In this document: positions 41,338 through 51,073 of the stretch, in pieces | Layout: each line of letters begins with the position of its first letter | Numbering within the stretch: position 1 is the first letter of the stretch | Notes under the pieces: generated by a model | Seen by the model: the letters and a program-made list of their open reading frames with translations, nothing else | Database searches by the model: none | Told to the model about the DNA's origin: nothing | Position numbers and translations under genes: made by a program | From: Pantoea cypripedii | Lineage (GTDB): Bacteria; Pseudomonadota; Gammaproteobacteria; Enterobacterales; Enterobacteriaceae | Length of the DNA: 64,000 nucleotides | NCBI RefSeq assembly: GCF_002095535.1 | Contig: NZ_MLJI01000001.1 | Location: 2,717,832 to 2,781,831 of the forward strand | Direction of reading: 5' to 3'

Positions 41338-42697
41338 TCAGATCAACTAATCCTGTAAATCTTTTGACAGGTCCTGCTGTAATATGTATAGAATCATAAC
41401 GACGATCGTGGGGAATGATTTCTCCAGCAGTGTTACTGCTGGCAATACCTACAGAAATGAAATAGTCACCTTCAGACAGTTGATTATGCATTTTTAAAGA
41501 AACAATAATCTCACTGTCGGCCACACCTTCATCAAGAACTGGCACCGATTGCCACTCCGAATTGGTATTATAAATCGTTACACCTTCTTTGGTTTTAACT
41601 GCAAAGCCAAAAATAGGACGAAAAACGGTATGATTAAATCGAACTTTTAAAGCTAAAATACACTCTTTAGCCGGATCCAGGACGGTTGGGTAAGCTATAT
41701 CATTCTGTTCAAGATAGAAATCGATAATTTCTGCTGCTTTGTCACCCCAGCGGTACTCGGTAGGGTTATAATTCGCTCGTTCATGGTAATCACCATTCAA
41801 CAATGCGTTGAATTCACTTTCTTCTGACTTATTATTTATTTCTCTTGTCAGTCGATCGCGCTCGCCTTTAGCAGCTTCTTCTATCTGCTCATCAACTTTT
41901 TGTCTCTCATCATTACCGCCGTTTTTCTTACCAAAAAGAATATCGAGGTATTGGTTAACGATATCTTTAGGTTTCCCGACCGCCTGGGCAATGCCGCTAT
42001 CAAGTAATACCGCACTATCACAATGTGTGACTATCTGCTCAGTAGCATGTGAGACGAATAAAATAGATGTCCCATTTTGTTTTAATTTTTTCAGGCGCGC
42101 AAAACATTTAGCCTGGAATTTTGCATCCCCAACTGCAAGGGCTTCATCGACAATAAGGATTTCCGGATCGATCTGGGCCTGTACTGCAAAAGCCAGACGC
42201 ACCAGCATACCACTCGAATAGGAACGCACCGGAGAATCGATAAAACGTCCAATATCAGCAAAGGAGAGAATATCATCTAATTTATTTTCCGTTTCCTCCC
42301 TGGTCAGTCCCAGCAAGGAGGCATTTAGATAAACGTTTTCTCTACCGGTGAAATCACTATTAAAACCCGCACCCAATTCAAGAAGCGCCGCGACTCGCCC
42401 ATTCACATTGACCGTTCCGCTTGAAGGGCTTAACGTTCCCGCAATAATTTGTAGCAGTGTAGATTTTCCTGAGCCATTGCGCCCTACAATCCCCATAGTT
42501 TGCCCTTTTGGCAAAACAAAAGAGATATCACGTAGTGCCCAAAAATCGTCGTGATAAACCCGGGCTTCCTTACCAAAAGCCCTGTCGATACGCGGGAAAA
42601 TAAATTGTTTCAGCCGGCGTGCTGGGTTTTCATAAACCTGAAAGCATTTACTTACGCCATGAATCTCAATCGCATTTTCTTTAAAGGACATCTGCAA
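41312..42697 (-). CDS. wzt: O-antigen ABC exporter ATPase with carbohydrate-binding tail (Wzt)
   Basis: A 461-residue ATPase. The nucleotide-binding domain (about 1-250) has Walker A VGRNGSGKST (71-80), the signature SYSSGMLVRLAF and Walker B ILIVDEALAVGD. A charged linker (about 250-320) leads to a beta-rich C-terminal domain (about 330-461) of the Wzt type, which reads the O-antigen chain end before export. With Wzm it moves lipid-linked O-polysaccharide across the inner membrane. It overlaps wzm by 17 bases; ATG 42691 is an alternative start. The long C-terminal domain suggests a terminal modification on the polymer, in keeping with the methyltransferase next door. Confidence 0.92.
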   Translation of the reverse strand: MQMSFKENAIEIHGVSKCFQVYENPARRLKQFIFPRIDRAFGKEARVYHDDFWALRDISFVLPKGQTMGIVGRNGSGKSTLLQIIAGTLSPSSGTVNVNGRVAALLELGAGFNSDFTGRENVYLNASLLGLTREETENKLDDILSFADIGRFIDSPVRSYSSGMLVRLAFAVQAQIDPEILIVDEALAVGDAKFQAKCFARLKKLKQNGTSILFVSHATEQIVTHCDSAVLLDSGIAQAVGKPKDIVNQYLDILFGKKNGGNDERQKVDEQIEEAAKGERDRLTREINNKSEESEFNALLNGDYHERANYNPTEYRWGDKAAEIIDFYLEQNDIAYPTVLDPAKECILALKVRFNHTVFRPIFGFAVKTKEGVTIYNTNSEWQSVPVLDEGVADSEIIVSLKMHNQLSEGDYFISVGIASSNTAGEIIPHDRRYDSIHITAGPVKRFTGLVDLNARINFEK

Positions 42698-43514
42698 AGC
42701 CTTTTCGAGTTTTCTGGAACCAGATAAAACAAATCCACATCAAGAAAATCGCACCAATCGAATAAATTGCCAAACCCTTAAAATCTGGAATCTTGCCCCA
42801 AATCAATACATTTCTTGCCTGTTCAATAATGAACGTTAGTGGATTGAGCATAATAACTGCTTGAAATTCTTTTGGTAGTGCACTGACTGGATAAAATATT
42901 GGCGAGAGGAACATCAATATCATAGTGATGATAGCAATAGTTTGTCCGACATCTCGAATAAATACGCCAAGTGAAGAAAGGAACCAGGAAAACCCGAGTG
43001 CAACGATAATCAATGGGAAAAAAACTAACGGAATAAATACCACTGTCCAGTGAATGAAGCCGTTAAAAATCACGAACGCGATGAGTAACACCAGTAGACT
43101 GATTAAAGAGTGAAAAACAACACCGGCCAAACTGGTAATTGAAAGTGTCTCCAGCGGGAAGACTACTTTCTTAACATAGTTCACGTTCCCGATGATTAAT
43201 GTTGGGGCACGCATTAATGTTTCAGCAAACAATGTATGAACAATCAACCCAACAAAAAGTATAACAGCAAAATCTGTTTTTGATTCTCCAGCAGTACCCG
43301 TTCCCCATCGAGCCTTGAATACTACCGAGAAAACGAATGTATAAACTGTCAACATTAATATGGGGTTAATGAAAGACCAAAGCAACCCCATAACAGAACC
43401 TCGATATCTGCCTGTTATTTCTCGTTTAGTCATCTGAAATATCAGATTGCGATTCGCGCATACACTTTTCAGTAGTGCGAGCATCGATGAAGATTTTATA
43501 GAATGCGGGTCCAT
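42681..43514 (-). CDS. wzm: O-antigen ABC exporter permease (Wzm)
   Basis: A 277-residue ABC-2-type permease with six hydrophobic segments (e.g. PILMLTVYTFVFSVVF, FAVILFVGLIVHTLFAETL, IVALGFSWFLSSLGVFIRD, LMWICFIWF). VKKVVFPLETLSI and LNPLTFIIEQARNVLIWG are typical of Wzm proteins. It partners with Wzt. Its presence, and the absence of wzx/wzy in this cluster, define an ABC-transporter-dependent O-antigen pathway. About 120 AT-rich bases separate it from rfbC. Confidence 0.93.
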   Translation of the reverse strand: MDPHSIKSSSMLALLKSVCANRNLIFQMTKREITGRYRGSVMGLLWSFINPILMLTVYTFVFSVVFKARWGTGTAGESKTDFAVILFVGLIVHTLFAETLMRAPTLIIGNVNYVKKVVFPLETLSITSLAGVVFHSLISLLVLLIAFVIFNGFIHWTVVFIPLVFFPLIIVALGFSWFLSSLGVFIRDVGQTIAIITMILMFLSPIFYPVSALPKEFQAVIMLNPLTFIIEQARNVLIWGKIPDFKGLAIYSIGAIFLMWICFIWFQKTRKGFADVL

Positions 43515-43633
43515 TATAAATCCATTACTATCAGTACCAGACGTCTGTTAATCAAAAGGAAGCTTAACTCATTCACTGATGTATTGAAAAAAGCTCAGCA
43601 AAGAAAACCTTGCCGGAACTTTTTTCTTATTAC

Positions 43634-44167
43634 TCACAGCAGCTCAGAAAGTAATTTTCCACACTTATCTTTTTCTGAAAGAAGTGGTGATTCCATCGGC
43701 CATTCGATCCCGACTTCCGGATCGTTCCACAGTAAGCAACCTTCGCTACTTGGATCATAGTAGTTCGTACATTTATATTCAAAGTCAGCGAAGTCAGAGA
43801 TCACCACAAAGCCATGCGCCAGGCCCGGTGGAATCCAGAATTGTGTTTTATTCTCTTCAGAGAGATACACACCAACCCACTGCTTAAAGGTAGGTGATTC
43901 AGGGCGAATATCAACTGCTACATCAAATACTTCGCCCCTTACCACTCTCACCAGTTTTCCCTGCGGATTTTCACGCTGGAAATGTAATCCGCGCAAAACA
44001 CCTTTAGAGGAGCGCGAATGGTTATCCTGAACAAAATCACCCTCAATATTCAGAGCTGACAGGTAGCGTTCTTTCTGAAAGGTTTCCAGGAAAAAGCCAC
44101 GCTCATCGCCAAATACTTTCGGCTCAATAATTTTTACATCCGCAATTTTCGTGTCGATAATCTTCAT
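43634..44167 (-). CDS. rfbC: dTDP-4-dehydrorhamnose 3,5-epimerase
   Basis: A 177-residue cupin enzyme, third step of dTDP-L-rhamnose synthesis. Motifs are [13 protein letters not shown], the catalytic-His segment [27 protein letters not shown] and [12 protein letters not shown]. The start overlaps rfbA by four bases (ATGA). It is the last of the rhamnose genes in the order rfbB, rfbD, rfbA, rfbC. Confidence 0.96.
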   Translation of the reverse strand: MKIIDTKIADVKIIEPKVFGDERGFFLETFQKERYLSALNIEGDFVQDNHSRSSKGVLRGLHFQRENPQGKLVRVVRGEVFDVAVDIRPESPTFKQWVGVYLSEENKTQFWIPPGLAHGFVVISDFADFEYKCTNYYDPSSEGCLLWNDPEVGIEWPMESPLLSEKDKCGKLLSELL

Positions 44168-45048
44168 ACTAACTTACCTTCATACAGCGCCATCAGATAT
44201 TGGCCATATTTGTTCTTCATCATAGGTTCGGCCAGAGATTTCAAACTTTCCCGGTCAATAAAGCCCATGCGATACGCAATCTCTTCCGGGCATGCAACCT
44301 TGAGGCCCTGGCGTGTCTCGATGGTTTGAATGAAGTTATTTGCTTCAATCAGGCTTTCATGAGTTCCGGTATCGAGCCAGGCATGGCCGCGTCCCATAAT
44401 TGAAACAGAAAGCTCACCTTTCTCCAGATAGAGATTGTTGATATCGGTGATTTCCAGCTCGCCACGCGGAGAAGGCTTGAGGTTTTTAGCCATTTCAACC
44501 ACGCTGTTGTCATAGAAATACAGACCGGTCACAGCAAAATTACTTTTCGGTTCTTTCGGCTTCTCAACCAGTGAAATTGCTTTTCCGGTTTTATCAAATT
44601 CAACAACGCCATAACGCTCTGGGTCATGAACGTGATAGGCAAAAACGGTTGCACCCTGCTCTTTATTCGACGCCTCTTCCAGCTGCTTATAAAGATCGTG
44701 GCCGTAAAAAATATTGTCGCCAAGAATCAAAGCACAGTTATCATCGCCAACAAACTCCTCACCAAGGATAAAGGCCTGAGCGAGTCCATCCGGACTTTCC
44801 TGCACTTTATACTGCAGGTTTAATCCCCACTGGGAACCATCGCCCAGCAGGCTTTCAAAACGGGGGGTATCCTGTGGTGTACTAATGATTAAAATATCCC
44901 GAATCCCCGCTAACATCAGGGTGCTTAACGGATAATAGATCATCGGTTTGTCATAGATAGGCAATAACTGCTTACTGACTGCCATGGTCACAGGATAAAG
45001 GCGTGTTCCTGATCCACCCGCGAGAATTATTCCTTTTTTACTTTTCAC
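44164..45048 (-). CDS. rfbA: Glucose-1-phosphate thymidylyltransferase
   Basis: 294 residues; makes dTDP-glucose from dTTP and glucose 1-phosphate, the first step of dTDP-rhamnose synthesis. The nucleotide loop [20 protein letters not shown], then [32 protein letters not shown] and the C-terminal [11 protein letters not shown] are characteristic. It lies 40 bases after rfbD. Confidence 0.97.
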   Translation of the reverse strand: MKSKKGIILAGGSGTRLYPVTMAVSKQLLPIYDKPMIYYPLSTLMLAGIRDILIISTPQDTPRFESLLGDGSQWGLNLQYKVQESPDGLAQAFILGEEFVGDDNCALILGDNIFYGHDLYKQLEEASNKEQGATVFAYHVHDPERYGVVEFDKTGKAISLVEKPKEPKSNFAVTGLYFYDNSVVEMAKNLKPSPRGELEITDINNLYLEKGELSVSIMGRGHAWLDTGTHESLIEANNFIQTIETRQGLKVACPEEIAYRMGFIDRESLKSLAEPMMKNKYGQYLMALYEGKLV

Positions 45049-45088
45049 AACGTTTACCCTTCAATTTGTTAATCTGACGTCACAACAC

Positions 45089-45976
45089 TCAGTTATATAA
45101 TTCATCCAGCATACGAATCACCCCGAACTGCCAATCCGGTAGATTAAGTTCAAATGTGGAAGTGAACTTATCGGTACTGAGGCGGGAGTTCGATGGTCGC
45201 TTAGCGGGTGTTGGAAAGGCCGAGGTTTCAACTTTATTCACGGTTGACACTTTCAGCGGCAAACCTTTTTGCCTAACATGTTCAATAACCGTTTCAGCAT
45301 AGGCATGCCAGGTGGTAACACCTGAGGCAATAAGGTTATAAATTCCAGACTTTTCAGGTTGCGCGACTGTCATACGAATCGCATGAGCCGTGCAGTCTGC
45401 AATTAATTCGGCACCTGTTGGCGCTCCGTACTGGTCATCAATTACCGATAATGACTCGCGTTCCTGAGCAAGGCGGATCATGGTTTTCGCGAAGTTATTT
45501 CCTTTCGCGGCATAGACCCAACTGGTGCGGAAGATAAGATATTTTTCAGCGGTGCTGATAATCGCGTCTTCACCTTCAAGCTTGGTCAGTCCGTAGGTAT
45601 TTAGCGGCGCCGTGGCGTCCGTTTCCTTCCACGGTGTGGTACCGCTGCCATCAAAGACATAATCTGTTGAGTAGTGAACCACTAAGGCATTAATTTCTTT
45701 CGCCGCTGCTGCCATCGCTTTGATGCTGGTAGCGTTAATTAGCCGGGCTTTATCGACTTCACTCTCAGCTTTATCCACGGCGGTGTAGGCCGTCGCGTTA
45801 ACAATGACATCGGGTTTAATCTTCAGGATGCTATCGGCAATACCCGCTGGGTTTTCGAAATCACCACAATAGTCTTGAGAGTGGCGATCCAGTACCACCA
45901 CCTTACCTAATGGTGCGAGCGCGCGCTGTAGCTCCCAACCGACCTGACCATTTCTGCCAAATAACAAAATATTCAT
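45089..45976 (-). CDS. rfbD: dTDP-4-dehydrorhamnose reductase
   Basis: 295 residues; NAD(P)H-dependent last step giving dTDP-L-rhamnose. NILLFGRNGQVGWELQ is the Rossmann loop, VHYSTDYVFDGSG and the catalytic pair in YGLTKLEGE follow, and FRTSWVYAAKGNNF is diagnostic. Its ATG shares a base with the rfbB stop (TAATG), so translation may be coupled to rfbB. Confidence 0.96.
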   Translation of the reverse strand: MNILLFGRNGQVGWELQRALAPLGKVVVLDRHSQDYCGDFENPAGIADSILKIKPDVIVNATAYTAVDKAESEVDKARLINATSIKAMAAAAKEINALVVHYSTDYVFDGSGTTPWKETDATAPLNTYGLTKLEGEDAIISTAEKYLIFRTSWVYAAKGNNFAKTMIRLAQERESLSVIDDQYGAPTGAELIADCTAHAIRMTVAQPEKSGIYNLIASGVTTWHAYAETVIEHVRQKGLPLKVSTVNKVETSAFPTPAKRPSNSRLSTDKFTSTFELNLPDWQFGVIRMLDELYN

Positions 45977-47054
45977 TATTTGCGATTCTCATAGTTTTCT
46001 TTTAACCAGTTCTGATAAGCACCACTTTTCACATGCTCAACCCATGTCTGGTTATCCAGATACCACTCAACGGTTTTTCTTAATCCGCTTTCAAACGTTT
46101 CCTGAGGTGACCATCCCAGCTCTTTCTTGATTTTCTCAGCATCGATGGCATAACGGCGGTCATGTCCCGGGCGATCCTGAACATAAACAATCTGATCAGC
46201 GTATGGCGCAGCTTTCGGACGCAGTTCATCCAGCAATTCGCAAACCTTCAGTACCACATCCATGTTTTCTTTTCGTTATGTCCACCGATGTTATAGGTGG
46301 TGCCGGTAGCTGCTTTAGTCACCACGGTATACAGCGCACGGGCATGGTCTTCAACATAGAGCCAGTCGCGGATCTGGTCACCTTTACCGTAAATCGGCAA
46401 CGGCTTCCCTTCCAGCGCATTGCTGATGATCAGCGGGATGAGTTTTTCCGGGAAATGGTAAGGACCATAGTTGTTGGAACAGTTGGTAACAATCACTGGC
46501 AGGCCGTAGGTACGTCCCCAGGCGCGAACTAAATGATCGCTGGCCGCTTTCGTTGATGAATAGGGGCTGCTTGGGGCATAAGGGGTAGTTTCAGTGAAAA
46601 GCGGTAAGTCGCCGGCCATTTCATCCGGGTGCGGGAGATCACCATAAACTTCATCGGTAGAAATATGATGAAAACGGAACGCGTCTTTCTTTTCGGCAGG
46701 TAGCGAAGACCAGTATTGACGGCTCGCCTCCAGCAATGCGTAGGTACCCACAACATTGGTCTGGACAAATTCAGCGGGACCGGTAATTGAACGGTCGACG
46801 TGGCTCTCAGCAGCCAGGTGCATTACCGCATCAGGCTTAAATTCATTAAAGACTTCCTGCAACCCAGCACCATCACAAATATCAACTTTTCTAAAGTTAT
46901 AGCGTGCGCTTTGGCTGACTGCGTCAAGAGATTCGAGATTGCCAGCATAGGTCAATTTATCAACATTGATCACTTCATCATTGGTATTGTTGATAATGTG
47001 GCGAACCACTGCTGAACCGATAAACCCTGCACCACCCGTAATTAAGATTTTCAT
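45976..47054 (-). pseudogene. rfbB: dTDP-glucose 4,6-dehydratase, frameshifted as read
   Basis: The enzyme converts dTDP-glucose to dTDP-4-keto-6-deoxyglucose. Two overlapping frames together give full length, about 360 residues. The 5' part (47054 to about 46265) has [14 protein letters not shown] and [12 protein letters not shown] and reads to [11 protein letters not shown], then shifts into TWMWY and stop. The 3' part resumes in another frame at [14 protein letters not shown]. The break is at a run of four T on the plus strand (46265-46268): one extra T would restore NEKKNMDVVL, as in intact RfbB. So this is a one-base deletion in a homopolymer. It may be a true mutation, a slippage site, or a sequencing error. 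Confidence 0.88.
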
Positions 47055-47106
47055 AACGTCTCGTTTATCCCGACTTACTCAGTAAGACTTACACCAAAAT
47101 GAAATG

Positions 47107-47128
47107 GAAAATGCCTGTCAAACAGGCA
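47107..47128 (-). terminator. Terminator-like hairpin directly after ops
   Basis: On the minus strand, TGCCTG-TTTGA-CAGGCA (47112-47128) is followed by TTTTCC. It starts at the last base of ops and ends about 55 bases before rfbB. It could be a weak terminator or a pause element overcome by RfaH. Confidence 0.5.
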
Positions 47129-47154
47129 CGCTACCGCCCCTGGGTTACAGCTCC
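47127..47154 (-). promoter_or_regulatory. JUMPstart / ops element (RfaH recruitment)
   Basis: On the minus strand the sequence reads GGAGCTGTAACCCAGGGG followed by the ops core GGCGGTAGCGTG (47127-47138, with shared Gs). This is the conserved JUMPstart element that loads the antiterminator RfaH on RNA polymerase ahead of long polysaccharide operons. It lies about 75 bases before the rfbB start. Confidence 0.94.
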
Positions 47155-47453
47155 CACATAGCTGAGACGGGATCAAATTGTAGAAGCGGCATATCAAACT
47201 TATTTGCAGCTATCTTTCTGAATAATCACTCGTTTATCAAGGTAATTAATAAAGGAGGATTATCTTTAAACAATCATTAATTCTATCACTCACTAAGATC
47301 AATGACGAATAAATTGCATTTCTCATCGGGGAGTTAGTGCAAATATTGACCGCTGCATGACGCGGAAGATGGTTACTGAGTCACAGAATCAACTCAATCA
47401 GATTTTGATGAAACAGGCGTAAGCCTGATTAGATGTGCGGGGGAGAAGATATT

Positions 47454-47472
47454 GGCGGGTTTAAAACCCGCC
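47454..47472 (-). terminator. Hairpin after galE
   Basis: GGCGGGTTT / AAACCCGCC, nine pairs around one base, 11 bases after the galE stop codon. There is no good T-run on the minus strand, so termination may be partial. Confidence 0.55.
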
Positions 47473-47483
47473 GGGGAAGGAGA

Positions 47484-48497
47484 TTACTTAAACCCGTTCG
47501 GGTTTTTTGACTGCCAGTTCCAGGTGTCACGCATCATCTCATCGATGCCGCGCGTCACACGCCAGTCCAGTTCGGTGTTCGCCAGCGATGCATCGGCCCA
47601 GAACGCAGGCAGATCGCCATCACGACGCGGTTTGAATTCAAACGGGATCTGTTTTCCGGAAGCCTTCTCGAAGGCTTTAATCATTTCCAGCACCGAGAAG
47701 CCTTTGCCACCGCCCAGGTTGTAGGCTTTATAACCGGTGACCTTCGGCAGATGGTCCAGCGCTTTGAGATGACCTTCAGCAAGGTCGACCACGTGGATGT
47801 AATCACGCTGACAGGTGCCGTCTGGCGTATCGTAGTCATCGCCAAACACACCCAGTTTGTCCAGACGGCCAATCGCCACCTGAGCAATATACGGCAGCAA
47901 ATTATTGGGGATACCAGCAGGATCTTCACCGATTTCACCCGACTCATGCGCGCCCACCGGGTTGAAGTAACGCAAAGCAATCGCATTGAAGTTGCTATCC
48001 GCTTTGGCGAAGTCACGCATCACCAGCTCAATCATCAGCTTGGAGGTGCCATACGGACTGGTGGTCCCGCCAATCGGCGTGGTTTCCACATAAGGAACCG
48101 GGGCATCAGCGCCATATACGGTGGCAGAGGAACTAAAGATAAAGTTCCACACACCCGCACTGCGCATCTCTTCCAGCAACACCACCGTTCCGGAGACGTT
48201 GTTGTCGTAGTATTCGAGCGGCATACGTGTAGATTCGCCTACCGCTTTCAACGCCGCAAAGTGGATAACCGCTGAAATATCATTAGCGGCGAACAGATCG
48301 CGCAGGCAAGCGCGGTCACGGACATCGCCTTCAACAAATACCGCTTTTTTACCCGCCAGCTTTTCAACGCGATCGACAGCTTCGCGCGACGCATTACACA
48401 GGTTATCCAGCACCACAACGTCGTCACCGCGCTGTAGCAGCGCCAGCACCGTGTGAGAGCCGATGTACCCTGCTCCACCCGTTACCAAAATAGCCAT
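47484..48497 (-). CDS. galE: UDP-glucose 4-epimerase
   Basis: 337 residues; interconverts UDP-glucose and UDP-galactose. The Rossmann motif GGAGYIGSHTV, the SSSATVYG segment, the catalytic YGTSKLM and ALRYFNPVGAH are all present. It sits between galF and the O-antigen promoter and close to the EPS operon. It probably supplies UDP-galactose for the galactose-rich EPS and possibly for LPS core. It is 48 bases after galF. Confidence 0.96.
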   Translation of the reverse strand: MAILVTGGAGYIGSHTVLALLQRGDDVVVLDNLCNASREAVDRVEKLAGKKAVFVEGDVRDRACLRDLFAANDISAVIHFAALKAVGESTRMPLEYYDNNVSGTVVLLEEMRSAGVWNFIFSSSATVYGADAPVPYVETTPIGGTTSPYGTSKLMIELVMRDFAKADSNFNAIALRYFNPVGAHESGEIGEDPAGIPNNLLPYIAQVAIGRLDKLGVFGDDYDTPDGTCQRDYIHVVDLAEGHLKALDHLPKVTGYKAYNLGGGKGFSVLEMIKAFEKASGKQIPFEFKPRRDGDLPAFWADASLANTELDWRVTRGIDEMMRDTWNWQSKNPNGFK

Positions 48498-48545
48498 GTT
48501 GACTCCTTTGAGCCGCGCAATGGCGCGGCAAACGATGAGAAAAGC

Positions 48546-49442
48546 TTATTTTGCCAGGATTTTCTGAATGGCGGCGCGGAAATCACGGCCCTGGCTGTTA
48601 TTACGCAAACCGTAGGAGACGAATGCCTGCATATAACCCAGTTTACGGCCACAGTCGAAGCTGGTACCCGTCAGCAGGGTGGCATCAACCGGCTTTTTCT
48701 TGCCCAGCGCAGCGATAGCATCGGTCAGCTGGATACGACCCCAGGCACCCGGCTCAGTACGCTCCAGTTCCGCCCAGATATCAGCAGAAAGGACATAACG
48801 CCCTACCGCAGCCAGATCCGAATCCAGTGTGTTGACCTCTTCCGGCTTCTCAACAAAGTTGGTGATCGTGCCGACGTCGCCAGGGTTATCCAGCGGTTGC
48901 TCAGTAGTGATCACCGAGTATTCAGAGAGGTCAGCTCCCGGCATATGTTTAGCCAGTACCTGGCTGCGTCCGGTTTCCTCAAAGCGCGCCACCATGGCCG
49001 CGAGGTTATAACGCAGGTGATCGGCAGTCGAGTCATCCAGCAGCACATCCGGCAATACCACCACGAATGGATTATCGCCAATCATCGGACGCGCGCACAA
49101 TACTGAGTGGCCGAGGCCCAGCGGATTGGCCTGACGGACGTTCATGATCGTCACGCCCGGAGGGCAAATTGATTGCACTTCGCTCAGCAGCTGACGTTTC
49201 ACACGAGCTTCCAGCAGGGCTTCCAGCTCGTAAGTGGTATCGAAGTGGTTTTCCACCGCATTTTTGGAAGCATGGGTGACCAGCACAATCTCCTTGATGC
49301 CTGCAGCCACGCACTCATCAACGATATATTGGATCATCGGTTTGTCGACGACAGGCAGCATTTCTTTTGGAATTGCTTTTGTCGCAGGGAGCATATGCAT
49401 ACCGAGACCCGCAACCGGGATTACAGCTTTAAGCTTGGTCAT
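48546..49442 (-). CDS. galF: GalF, UTP-glucose-1-phosphate uridylyltransferase subunit
   Basis: 298 residues. The N-terminal loop is [18 protein letters not shown], the GalF form; GalU has GTRM in that place. The rest of the nucleotidyltransferase is intact ([37 protein letters not shown]). GalF raises UDP-glucose levels, probably by acting with GalU. It marks the 5' edge of the O-antigen locus and lies downstream of the EPS operon, as in amylovoran and colanic acid loci. Confidence 0.95.
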   Translation of the reverse strand: MTKLKAVIPVAGLGMHMLPATKAIPKEMLPVVDKPMIQYIVDECVAAGIKEIVLVTHASKNAVENHFDTTYELEALLEARVKRQLLSEVQSICPPGVTIMNVRQANPLGLGHSVLCARPMIGDNPFVVVLPDVLLDDSTADHLRYNLAAMVARFEETGRSQVLAKHMPGADLSEYSVITTEQPLDNPGDVGTITNFVEKPEEVNTLDSDLAAVGRYVLSADIWAELERTEPGAWGRIQLTDAIAALGKKKPVDATLLTGTSFDCGRKLGYMQAFVSYGLRNNSQGRDFRAAIQKILAK

Positions 49443-49688
49443 ATTTATTCCATTTCATGAAGTGAATACGTGGGGTCGATTATGCAGGATCGGCCGGAAC
49501 AGCAAGTATAATCTTTATCTGAAAAACCGGCACTAACTCTCTGTCACAACATAAAAAATCGCTTTTTTCGACCCCAACCGTTACGCCAGTTGGCGGGTAA
49601 TTCGAATCGCTAACCTACTGTAAAACAGCGAGGGAGATGGGAGAAAGCCAGAATTGATGAGACCAGTCATTTTCAGACTGATCGTGTC

Positions 49689-49716
49689 GTCGCGGCGTGC
49701 TTTTTTACGCCGCGAC
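49689..49716 (-). terminator. Hairpin ending the EPS operon
   Basis: GTCGCGGCGT / ACGCCGCGAC, ten pairs with an eight-base loop, 16 bases after the wzx stop codon. No T-run follows on the minus strand; the T-rich run is in the loop. Confidence 0.6.
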
Positions 49717-49732
49717 CTGAGGTTGTCTGAGG

Positions 49733-51073
49733 TTACAACCAACCCGCAAACCATTCTGGCATCACAAACAGGTTAAAGTGGTTTATCAGCAACATCAGGC
49801 CGACAAACACCACCGAGACCGAAACCCACTGGCGCGCATAAGGCATAAAACGAATGCCAATAACGGGTTTGATGAAGAAGGGATGGGCAAAAGCGGAGAT
49901 CAACACCTGTGAAATCGACAGTGTCAGCGCCACGTAGATGACGTTAGGCCAGATCAGCGTGGTCGCCAGCACCGCCAGCACCACCAGACTGGCGACGACA
50001 TTCCAGTAGAACTCAACGTTGGTACGCCCGTTCGCCTGGGAAATCGCCCCGGTCAGCCCGCCCATCGGGCGCAGCATGCCAAATAACAGCATCAGCGGGA
50101 TCAGATGGTAGACCTGCTCGTGTGATGCACCATACAGCAGACGCACGATCACCGGCGACAGAATACCAATCGCCAGATACATGGTGCTGCTGAACAGCAT
50201 GATGACGAGGGTGCCTTTCAGGAACAGTTTTTTCAGCTGTTCCGGATCGTGCTGTTTCTCAGCGAAACGCGGCAACGCCAGGCGGTTGATCACCGGCGAA
50301 ACCAGCTTCAGCGGTTGCAGGATCAGCTCTTTTGCCAGTGAGTAGATCCCCAGCATATCGGCACCCATCACTTTCCCGACGATCAGGGCATCCGCCTGAG
50401 TACGCAGTTGGTTAATGGTTTGCGATCCCAGCTGGTAGATACCGTAACGCACGGCGGCGATGAACGTAGCCCGATCGAATTCCCAGGTGGGACGCCAGGA
50501 TTTCTCGCCAAAGTAAATCATGCACAGAATGCGCGTGAAGGCATTGATAAACAGACCAAGGATGGCCGCCGCGACAGTCAGCGATGTGAAGAACAACATC
50601 GCCACGGTGCAGAGGAACGCAAACAGCTTGGTTGCCATCTCAATCTTCGCCAGCAGCACCATGCGTTTGGTTTTGACAAAATGCGCCTGATACTGCGAAA
50701 GATGCCCGAGAACCAGGAAGTTGAGGCTGGTGAGCATAATCAACCCGGTCAACTCCGGCAGGTGATAAAACCAGGCTACCGGCCAGGCAATCATCAACAT
50801 AATTAACCCGGTACAGAAGCTGAGCGAGACGTTCACCCAATAAATGGTGCTCTGCTCACGACGAGTGATATTCTGCCGATGCACAATGTAGCTGCTCATC
50901 CCCATGTCCTGGAGCACCCCGGCCACCGCCAGAATGGCATTGATAATCGCCAGCAACCCCAGTTCATGCGCTTCCAGCCGACGTGCCAGTACGCTGAGCT
51001 GTAATACCTGCAGCACTGCGGCAAAGCAGGTGCTGCCAAATAGCCAAATGGCCTGTGACTTTAATCCGCTCAC
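49733..51073 (-). CDS. amsL: EPS repeat-unit flippase (Wzx/AmsL-like)
   Basis: A 446-residue polysaccharide transporter with about 12-14 hydrophobic segments, of the MATE/Wzx superfamily. It opens SQAIWLFGSTCFAAVLQVLQL and contains RRLEAHELGLLAIINAILA and LGIYSLAKELILQPLKLVSP. It should move undecaprenyl-diphosphate-linked EPS repeat units to the periplasmic face. It is the last gene of the EPS operon, as amsL is in Erwinia amylovora, and overlaps amsK by four bases. Confidence 0.88.
   Translation of the reverse strand: MSGLKSQAIWLFGSTCFAAVLQVLQLSVLARRLEAHELGLLAIINAILAVAGVLQDMGMSSYIVHRQNITRREQSTIYWVNVSLSFCTGLIMLMIAWPVAWFYHLPELTGLIMLTSLNFLVLGHLSQYQAHFVKTKRMVLLAKIEMATKLFAFLCTVAMLFFTSLTVAAAILGLFINAFTRILCMIYFGEKSWRPTWEFDRATFIAAVRYGIYQLGSQTINQLRTQADALIVGKVMGADMLGIYSLAKELILQPLKLVSPVINRLALPRFAEKQHDPEQLKKLFLKGTLVIMLFSSTMYLAIGILSPVIVRLLYGASHEQVYHLIPLMLLFGMLRPMGGLTGAISQANGRTNVEFYWNVVASLVVLAVLATTLIWPNVIYVALTLSISQVLISAFAHPFFIKPVIGIRFMPYARQWVSVSVVFVGLMLLINHFNLFVMPEWFAGWL

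Larger units (their letters stand above)
47055..47453. other. Promoter and leader region of the O-antigen operon
   Basis: The gap between galE and rfbB has no convincing gene. It is AT-rich in its galE-side half (about 47180-47440), where the leftward O-antigen promoter should lie. The JUMPstart element is at 47127-47154. Confidence 0.5.

Noticed and set aside
47491..47508. AACCC/GGGTT hairpin with T-run on the plus strand at the galE 3' end
   Set aside because: It falls in the last codons of galE and points against all nearby genes; probably a chance result of the codons for NPNGFK.
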